Of a stretch of 64,000 nucleotides of DNA, positions 57,081 through 64,000 are shown piece after piece. Source of the DNA: Adiantum capillus-veneris (lineage: Eukaryota; Streptophyta; Polypodiopsida; Polypodiales; Pteridaceae). Location of the stretch: contig CM043958.1 of assembly GCA_014529385.2 (NCBI GenBank), positions 83,227,025-83,291,024 of the forward strand, read 5' to 3'. The first letter of the stretch is position 1; each line of letters begins with the position of its first letter. The notes beneath the pieces were generated by a model. The model was not told the DNA's origin. It made no database searches and was given only the letters and a program-made list of their open reading frames with translations. The position numbers and the translations under genes are program-made.

Positions 57081-58660
57081 ATGCAGGATTCTCCTGTTGA
57101 CAGAGTGGCCTCTCGACTTTCTCAGCTTAGTCGATTCTTTCTTCAAGAGTCTTCAGCTCACCTGGTTGCAGCAAGAGAGGAGGAGCAGCATCTCCGACGG
57201 GGCGTTGCTTCCTTGCAGAGGATGCAGGAGCAGCATCCAGACAGTCCTTGGCTGGAGGAGCAGTTACAGCAGGCTCGCCAAGAGCTCGTCAGCACAGAAG
57301 AGAGGCGCCATGAGTTTGCTTTCCATCGACAAGCATCTTAGTGAACCCAGGTGGGTGACAGAATGACATACGCTTTCTTTGAGGCAGTGGGACCCCAGCA
57401 TACGCATGCCAAGGTCAGCCAATTGAGGAGGCCCGATGGGTCACTTGCTTTAGAGCCAAAGGACATGCGTGCAGTTGCTACTGACTTCCACCGTATGCTA
57501 CTATCTGCAGAGCCTCAGGCAGAGCGTCCGGATGCATGCAGAGAGCAAGTGTGGGCACAGATGCCTTGTCTTGTCACTGAGGAGATGCGTCAGAGGCTTG
57601 AGCTGCCTCTTCAATTAGAGAAGATTCATACGGCTCTTAGAACACTCCCCCGTGGTAGCCGTCCAGGTGAGGATGGCTTGACTCCCAACTTTTCTTGGAG
57701 TATTGGGACTTGCTTGGCACAGATCTCTACAGTGCTTTTCAGTTCATCCTGCACATAGGAGAGATGCCTGACAGCATTAGTGAGGGCCTGATCTACCTCA
57801 TTCCCAAGGAGGGTGGCTCCTTGGATGAGATTCGACAATGCGCCCCATCACCATCCTCAACTTAGCCTACAAAATTCTTGCCAAGGCTCTGAGTTTGAGG
57901 ATTCAGCCACTTCTAGAGAGCATTATACATGGGACACAGACAGGTTTTGTCAAGGAGCGTAGTATCCTTGACAACATCTTTACTTTTTTGGAGGCTTCTG
58001 CCCTCGCGCGGCTCCGTGGTGAGGATCTGGTGATTCTTCTTCTCGATTTTGAGAAGGCCTATGACAGAGTTGACTGGGACTTTTGGAGGGCACTTTACGC
58101 AGGATGGGCTTCTCAGATGCTTGGATTAGAGGGGTGTCATCTTTGTACAGCGGGCACACAGTCAAGTACTTTTGTCAGGAGGTAGAGGTGATCGTTTCAT
58201 GCTCACACGTTCGGTCAGACAGGACTGCCCTCTTGCCCCCTTCCTCTTTCTGTTCTATGTTGAGGCGATGAGCAAGTTTTCGGTCTCACAGCAGGTTAGT
58301 ATACGTGGTTTAGCGCTCCCTATTCGGGGAGATGAGCTACTAGACGCTGAGTTTGCAGACGACTCAGCCTTGTACTTGGATGGCTAGGAGACCAACCTTC
58401 ACAGGTGTGAGCAATCTCTGGAGACCTTTTGTTGTGCATCAGGCGCACTGATCAACTGGAGAAAGACAGTGGCTTTCTCCGTTGGTAGTGCTCCTACGCC
58501 TGATTGGATGCCAAGTGAGGGTTTCAGGTGGATTCCCCCAGGGACTGTAGTTCGGTACTTGGGCTGTCACGTTGGTTTGGACTTGTCTCTTGAGCAACAG
58601 ATTGCTCCCCTCCTCCTGTCTATCAGGAGGAAGTTGTTACACTGGAGCTCCGCATGACTT
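57081..58660 (+). pseudogene. LINE ORF2: reverse transcriptase
   Basis: A coiled linker (SRLSQLSRFFLQESSAHLV, EEEQHLRRGVASLQRM) leads to the thumb-proximal segment (QLRRPDGSLALEPKDM, TLPRGSRPGEDGLTPNF). The RT core follows: RPITILNLAYKILAKALSLR, GFVKERSILDNI, DLVILLLDFEKAYDRVDW (first catalytic Asp), VRQDCPLAPFLFLFYVEAM and FADDSALYLDG (polymerase box, 58345-58387). Breaks lie near 57350, 57760, 57838, 58130-58180 and 58386. Confidence 0.85.
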
Positions 58661-60250
58661 TCTCTGGCAGACAGAGTTGTAGTGGCCAACCAGGTGTTGT
58701 TGGCTACTATGTGGTACATCACTTCTTGTTGGATCTTTTTAAGTTCTTGTATCAGCCAGGTAGAGAGGCTGATCAGGAACTTCCTTTGGTCAGGGCGTGA
58801 CACTCAGATAGCCTGGGCCAGAGTGGCATGGCAGGTTTTCATTCTTCCTTGTTCTCAGGGAGGATTGGGGACCATAGACCCAGCACAACAGAGCAGAGCC
58901 CTTCTTGGGAAGTTTATCATCAGAGGACTTCTTCCAGGATAGGAGCCCTGGAAGGAGTTCTTGCTTCAGCGGCTTAGTACTAGGGTGCCCCAGGCTGGAG
59001 GCCCCTGGCGACCCTCGACTAGATGGATTTTCGCAGATACGTAGAGTTAGCTTGAGCAGGAGACTAGAGGACCGCTTCGCTGTGAGTCTGCTCCGATCTT
59101 GGGAGCAACTGCGGAGAGGCCTGGAGCAGCATCTGCCTACTTGCACGGAGGAGCACCTGAGACAGCCCCTTGTTTGGAACCCCATGGTTAGCACTCAGAG
59201 AGGCCACTTGGTTGGTAGTGGGCCTCATGTTTCCTGGGGTCCCATGGCAGAGGGTCCAGCACGCACTTTAGGTGACTCGCTACAGTTTTCAGGCCTGTCA
59301 GAGGAGCTTCAGGGCATTCAGCTACAAGGCATGAGAGGGGTGCAGAGCATGTGTCAGGACATCTCAGAGGCAGTACCAGCTGAGTGGCTCACACCTCTCG
59401 AGTCAGTAGCGCCCAGATGGATGGGGGCCTTCACACGACTGGAGGTTCTCATCTCAGTTCGGGCTTGCTCAGAGACTATACCCTCCCTGTTTTTCGAGCT
59501 ACAGGGTGAGGGACGCTTACACCGAGTTGCAGTAGAGGCCCCCCAGGTGGCAGAGTGTTGTTTTCAGAGGATCCGTGTGGTGGGCATCTGTGGGAGGACT
59601 TGTGTCATAGATCCCGACCCAACAGCTGTTGAGATTGGCCACGAGAGATTGTGGGCTTGGAGAGTTGTCCACTGGCACGAGTACATTGGGATCCTGGAGA
59701 GTGGCTTTGGAGGGACCCTTTCTCCTCAGCAGACCATCCTGGTGTCCCTTTCTTTCAATACACTGTTCGACTAGGATGTCACATACTAGGAGCGCAGAGA
59801 GAGGCTCATCCTGCTGCAGCACCTCATTGGCAGGAGGAGGGTCTCACAGCTGAGTTCTTGGCAGCGTTTTGGGAGAGGTTGTGGGACTCCAGACAGCCGA
59901 GGCGAGTCACTTTGTTCTAGTGGCTGGTTGCACGCCGAGCTACAGTAGTTGGGCGCTGGCTTGTACATAGTGGTCTCTCGGCCGCATGTGCAGCTTGTGA
60001 CCATCTTGTGGAGAGTCAACGTCACTGCCTTTGGGACTGTCCTTCGGGACAGCAAGTGTGGCTTCGTGTTGTTCGGTTGATGCCAGCTCTTTCTACAACT
60101 TGGCAGTACACTTGGGGGGCAACTGCTTGGTCCACTCTCACGGGCCCGGCACTTTAGTTTGAGCTACAGAGCTTACTCCACAGGAGTGGTGCAATGAGAG
60201 AGAGGAGTGTTGGGAGCTCATCAACGGCTTGACACTCTAGTTCATCTGGC
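58661..60250 (+). pseudogene. LINE ORF2: C-terminal and RT zinc-binding region
   Basis: RLIRNFLWSGRDTQIAWARV is the standard 'FLW.G......aWa.v' after plant LINE RT, followed by PCSQGGLGTIDPAQQSRALL. Near 59930-60060 the pattern CAACDHLVESQRHCLWDCP provides the C-x2-C...H-C...C zinc site. The longest open part is 58905-59774. Stops and shifts continue to the untranslated end, which has the poly(A) at 60639. Confidence 0.75.
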
Positions 60251-60712
60251 GAGCCCCCTGCTTCCGCATCTTCGAGGCTCGCCTTGTACCACCAGTAGAG
60301 ACTATTCGGGATCTTTGGCTAGAGCTGATCCATACTCTCATAGGAGAGTTCGAGAGACTCCAGGGCAGCTCCGACCGCATGCGGGAGCGCAGAGAGGCTT
60401 TCCTTCGACTCTCGCACCCTGGGCCTTTTTTCACCATGGTCCAGGGTGTGCTCACATGGCACTATTGTCCATCTGTGTGGCTTTTCCCTCCTCCCATCTC
60501 TTGATTTAGCCTCATTGTACATATGTTGTTTTTTCATTGGGAGAGTCCCCCCATCATGATTGTTGTAGCCCTCTCTTGTAGAGGTGGTTGTAGCCCTATG
60601 GGCAGTTTCATTAACTAATAGAAGGATCTTTTTCTCGGAAAAAAAAAAAACTTTCCAACAGATATTATGGCCCATTTAAGATAAAAAGCAAATAAATGAC
60701 GTACCATTTAGA

Positions 60713-60988
60713 TTGAATCTTCCAGAGTATTGGAAAATCCATAATGCTTTTCACACGAGCCTTCTACGACCTTTCGTTGGCAAACCTCCTGCAAAACTTG
60801 TTGTAGAAGATCCCCTTGAGGTAGATGAAGCTGAAGAAACAAAACAGATCATTCACCATCAGGAGCGCCAACTAAAGTCTGGAAGAACTCATCGTACATA
60901 CTTAGTAAAGTTTAAGAATTACTGCCCTCTAGATGCTCAACAGGTGACGGAATCAGAATTGCAAGATTTCGCAAATATCCTACATTAG
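60713..60988 (+). pseudogene. Chromovirus integrase end and chromodomain
   Basis: NLPEYWKIHNAFHTSLLRPF and VGKPPAKLVVEDPLEVDEAE are the usual lead-in. KQIIHHQERQLKSGRTHRTY and LVKFKNYCPLDAQQVTESEL form a chromodomain, which in such elements targets integration to chromatin. It has the 'YLVKF..Y' strand, but the usual 'W' of the 'TWE' motif reads Q, so the aromatic cage is damaged. The ATG is fortuitous: coding starts upstream of the stop at about 60700. Confidence 0.82.
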
Positions 60989-61036
60989 TATCATGAGGCC
61001 CTACAGTTGAGTACAACTGTTTAGAAGCCAGAGGGA

Positions 61037-62001
61037 TGTAATATTTTTAGCTATGGTTACAGATAAATGAAAATGATTAGCTACGGCTATATAGATAAAT
61101 GAAAATGATTTTTATGCACATAGAATGACTATGAATTTATGAATCTATTGGTACCTACTACCAATTATCAACAGGTAAATTTTTCGGTGCGAATAGTATG
61201 ATAAGTAGAACAGTAGCCGAATGCAATGCAAAATAGTTTAAAACAAGCAAGTGAATACGATGGTGTCCCCAGTTTGCTCTGAAAAGCTATGATTTAATAA
61301 TTTTAGCGATGGCCACCCACGAAGTGCCCGGCCGGACACAGTGGAAGTACAACCGAGTGGGAGCCAGCAAATTGAGATATGAAATCGATCGAGTTATAAA
61401 TGCTCCAGATTTGCTAGAAACCCATGTTTAAACGTTTGTTTTAAGTCTTAAGGTCTAAAACCTTTAGAAATAAGGTCGGGTTAGTGTGGCGGTCCAAAAA
61501 ATTAACATTAAAATAAGACTTAAAACTGCAACACACAGCGTAAGTTTTTTAGAAATTCTCCAACGCAAGCCAATTGCGAGCAATTCTCTCTCTCTATCTT
61601 TGGCGCCACGTGGCAAGGAATTAGCATGCGCAAGCATACATAAGAGGTAGTGCTACCATTTTATAGGGCTCAATAGCAATTTCCACCCACACACAGAATT
61701 CTCTCTCGGTTCTCAAATCATCCCATTTTCCCTCTCCTCATGATTTTTGGCTCCGCCGTCCGTGAAGGCCGTGCAGGGAAGCCCGTGGTGGAAGTACATT
61801 GCAGCCATAGGAGCTTGTGTGCATGTCCTTGCGGGGAATAGTCGTACTCAGACAACTAAAAATTTCAGCATTCTGACGCATTCCAGAAGCAGATTTCAGC
61901 CAAGGACTCCTGTGGATATCCCCTATGTGAGCTGATATCAATAGAAGCCTCCCTCGCACTGAAAATCCCAGTACGAAGCAAACATATCCATTCTTGGCTA
62001 C
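61037..62001 (+). repeat. Probable LTR of the chromovirus remnant
   Basis: It begins TGTAATATTTTTAGC after the purine-rich CCAGAGGGA and may end GGCTACA at about 62001, giving TGTA...TACA ends. ATTTTATAGG at 61658 is a plausible TATA box. The right edge rests on these short signals only, as there is no second LTR to compare. Confidence 0.5.
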
Positions 62002-62513
62002 AGGTATGATGAAATTCAGCCATTAGGCCTATGAAACCATGCTTCTTAGTGCATCAGAAAAATATTCGGGACATGAACAGTGAATTCTGTTTCAGATTCA
62101 CGTGCTTGTAACAGTTTAGAAATCAATAAGAATCTCCTTCAAGGGGAGGGGGACCAACCCATTGACCAACCCATCTTCTGGTCCCTAGTGCTGTGTCGAT
62201 TTTCTGCTTTGTCTTCTCAATTTTGGGTCGTGCACACTTCCATGAAAAATAGTAAATAAGATATAAAGTTGTAAGAAAATGCTTCCGCTTCGGTGACAAC
62301 CACCCTCACATAATAGCATACTGAGCATGAGAAGCTAAAAAATTTACAGTGCTTGGTTAGCAGCCACAAGTATTATATGAAAGAGAAATAAATAACCTGA
62401 AACAAGTGGACGGTAATGCCTATTGGTAGGTAAGGAGAAAATTCCAGTTTTCTGACTTTATACATCTAGCAAAGCAACCTGGCTGAGTCAAACTTTACAA
62501 TTAAGAAAATAAC

Positions 62514-62577
62514 CTGGCTGAAACAATCCCAATGCCGCCATTGCCTTTACAGTGTGGAAATTTGTACCTCCAGCGAG
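62514..62577 (-). CDS. Upstream exon of the LdpA-C-like host gene
   Basis: 64 nt bounded by TTTCTGCAG and CCAG/GTTATT. It encodes LAGGTNFHTVKAMAALGLF plus two residues and a split Gly codon (phase 1), matching the 54989 acceptor exactly. 'QLAGGTN..TV' is a motif I associate with the LdpA C-terminal domain just before its 'AYGSYAR' segment. The intron to the next exon is 7524 bp (62513-54990) and contains two nested retroelements. Earlier exons, including any Fe-S domain, must lie beyond 62577; none was recognised up to 64000. Confidence 0.62.
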
Positions 62578-62879
62578 CTGCAGAAAGCCTTGAATCAAGT
62601 CACCATAAGTCAGCACTTCATATTCAAATTTTCCAAATACTCAAATCCCTCACATGCAACAAAGCTACAAAACATTCCAATATAGTGAAGGTACCCTGAT
62701 GTGTCAAGAGTAAACAGAAAACTTGATATGCACTGAGCAAGCCAAACAAATTCAAAGCACCAGATGCTATAGAACTTTCCTTGAAGCTCTAAACAGGGGG
62801 AGAATGAACCCCGGGAAAACTTACAATTACATTCATCACCATGCGACAAGTACAAAACGAGCATTTTGCCACAAGCCCA

Positions 62880-63092
62880 GTAAATGAAACTAAAACAAAC
62901 AAGAGCAGTAAGCTATGAATCAAAAAGATTGTTTGCATGTTTCTTCAAAGGAGGGGGAAACAGCATGCAGACCAGCAATGCTATAAAATTAGAACAAACA
63001 AGAGCAGTAAGCTATCGCATCAAAAAAATTGTTCACATGCTTGTTCAAAGAGGCAAAAACAGCACGCGTGCCGAAGGCCAGCGATGTTATAG
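62880..63092. repeat. Tandem duplication of about 107 bp in the host-gene intron or flank
   Basis: Both units contain AACAAACAAGAGCAGTAAGC, ATCAAAAA(G/A)ATTGTT, TTCAAAG and CCAGC(A/G)ATG. Confidence 0.85.
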
Positions 63093-64000
63093 TGCCTCTT
63101 GAGTGGGGTTAAGAAAGAAAGTTGATAGTATTCCTCTCCTGACTTCTGTCATGCCCACATCACTAACTTCAAAGTCCATAGATTGAAGAACCTCAAATTG
63201 CAATATCTACTCATTGCACACCAGTTCTTGGAGATCAAGCCATAGCATTGCCATTCACAATCGAATGCATGCACAAATAGTCAAGAGCATTATCTCCCCC
63301 CAACGAATCCATTTCCCTAGCTTATCTTTCCAAAACGTAGATAACGAATGTGGCACACTCTAGGATTCTTTATTTCGGTAGGAAAGCTCCTAATCTGAGT
63401 TCGTAGTATGCACCTTTGGCAACATCCAGCAGAGTGCTTAGAACAGGGTAAAAAGAGATGATCATGCAAGCAAAACAGCTCCCAAGGAAGCAAATTGTCC
63501 CTCACATTTTTATGGGAGAATCATGAGAAATTACCTTATGTACACTGCAGAATTATGAGGGATCATTACAGCTATTAACTAGGAAAGCATGAAACCGACA
63601 CCTTAAACTCAAGTGCATCCATCAGTAGAGTACCAATCATTGTCAGACGTCATACTGTATTTCTCATGCATTGCTAGCAAAAAATTAAAACTATTGGATT
63701 TTCTGCTCAATCTTTTTAATAATTTCGAAAATTCTCCATGACATGCAGACTCATGTGACTCACCCAAGAGACCCTCAAGATGTATCTAGTGAACCAAGTT
63801 CGCTTCATTTGTTGTCAAGGCTACATGATTTTGTTTTTGCTAAGCCTCGCCATCAATGTACCTGTTTCTTTCAAGCTCATAGAGCAGCACAACAGCTCGA
63901 ACTAAATATGTTTGGCTATTTTACAAGTATGAAATGGAATTTCAGTCCAGTTGCCTTTTCCTGAAAAGCACCAAAAAAGAAATTTTATAATGACGCACGT
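63093..64000. other. No exon recognised
   Basis: If the host gene extends to the right, this is intron. A plus-strand open frame at 63743-63964 (HPRDPQDVSSEPSS ...) shows no domain. I could not find a further minus-strand exon with proper splice sites. Confidence 0.4.

Larger units (their letters stand above)
55414..60651 (+). mobile_element. Near full-length L1-type LINE with poly(A) tail and target-site duplication
   Basis: TTTCCAAC occurs at 55406-55413 and 60652-60659, an 8-bp target duplication. An A12 tail (60639-60650) marks the 3' end. In order there are a C-rich leader, ORF1 with DUF4283-like part and CCHC, endonuclease, RT and zf-RVT zinc region. Multiple frameshifts and stops spread it over several frames, so it is inactive. 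A second copy of its 5' part lies inverted at 52921-54056. Confidence 0.87.
55337..62001 (+). mobile_element. 3' remnant of a Ty3 chromovirus, split by a LINE insertion
   Basis: The left piece (55337-55413) reads DDLVFLLKTVRQVAPGL, like the 'GDLV.L.LQ..RQ' strand before 'RYYGPF' in chromovirus integrases. After the LINE, 60652 continues with N-RYYGPFKIKSK, then the open frame 60713-60988. A probable poly-purine tract (CCAGAGGGA, to 61036) and an LTR (61037-about 62001) follow. Gag, RT and the integrase core are absent. It sits in the intron of the minus-strand host gene, on the opposite strand. Confidence 0.65.

Noticed and set aside
61738-61959. Open frames on both strands near 61.74-61.96 kb as gene exons
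   Set aside because: They fall within the probable LTR after its TATA box and have no domain.

Overview
The window looks like nuclear DNA of a land plant with a large, repeat-rich genome. It has Ty3/gypsy elements of two or more lineages, a Ty1/copia element of the gag-AP-IN-RT-RH order, L1-type LINEs with a DUF4283-like ORF1 and a zinc knuckle, short MITE-like fold-backs and very long (GT), (GA), (AT) and (CT) microsatellites. A plant-type gene fragment has short GT-AG exons. A seed-free plant such as a fern would fit the flavour of the retroelement proteins, but that is only an impression. There is no operon, CRISPR array, prokaryotic feature or recognised tRNA/rRNA gene.

Layout. 1-6405 (+): internal region of a Tat-like Ty3 element (leader, gag, PR-RT, two RNase H domains, integrase), decayed mainly by in-frame stops. 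6808-7250: microsatellite cluster. 7251-7902 (+): C-terminal LINE ORF2 remnant, cut by the next element. 7903-15565 (-): chromodomain Ty3 element with one full LTR (13724-15565) and one truncated LTR (7903-8396). 16471-16652: fold-back. 19600-22810 (+): scrambled or internally deleted Ty3 relative with two retropepsin-like segments. 22816-23870 (+): unrecognised broken coding region. 24653-26225: compact LTR element with a 107-codon ORF. Its second LTR is interrupted at 26226 by the 5' LTR and leader (26226-27774) of the same family as the element at position 1. 30525-30890 and 31549-32760: local repeats, the second carrying a recurrent about 20-bp palindrome. 34397-40071 (-): structurally complete copia element with a 5-bp target duplication. 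40790-41366: partial LTR of the 7.9-15.6 kb family. 44532-45235 (-): degraded reverse-transcriptase-like fragment. 45537-45690: long hairpin. 46835-47060 (+) and 51013-51420 (-): LINE remnants. 47923-48435: MITE. 52921-54056 (-): 5' part of a LINE.

Host gene. On the minus strand, exons at 62577-62514, 54989-54898 and 54813-54685 join in phase with GT-AG junctions and end in TAA. They encode the C-terminus of a protein I tentatively assign to the LdpA C-terminal (cyanobacterial iron-sulfur clock protein) family. The 7.5-kb intron between the first two holds a truncated chromovirus (55337-62001), itself split by a nearly full-length LINE (55414-60651) with an 8-bp target duplication and poly(A).

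The retroelements are mostly dead. The nonsense codons I could place are TAG or TGA in otherwise open frames, as expected from C-to-T decay of methylated copies. I found no convincing new defence or regulatory system. The best candidates for a second look are the host gene with its nested-TE intron, the element with two protease-like domains, the compact 107-codon LTR element, the palindromic repeat family, and the unrecognised coding remnants at 22.8-23.9 and 44.5-45.2 kb.
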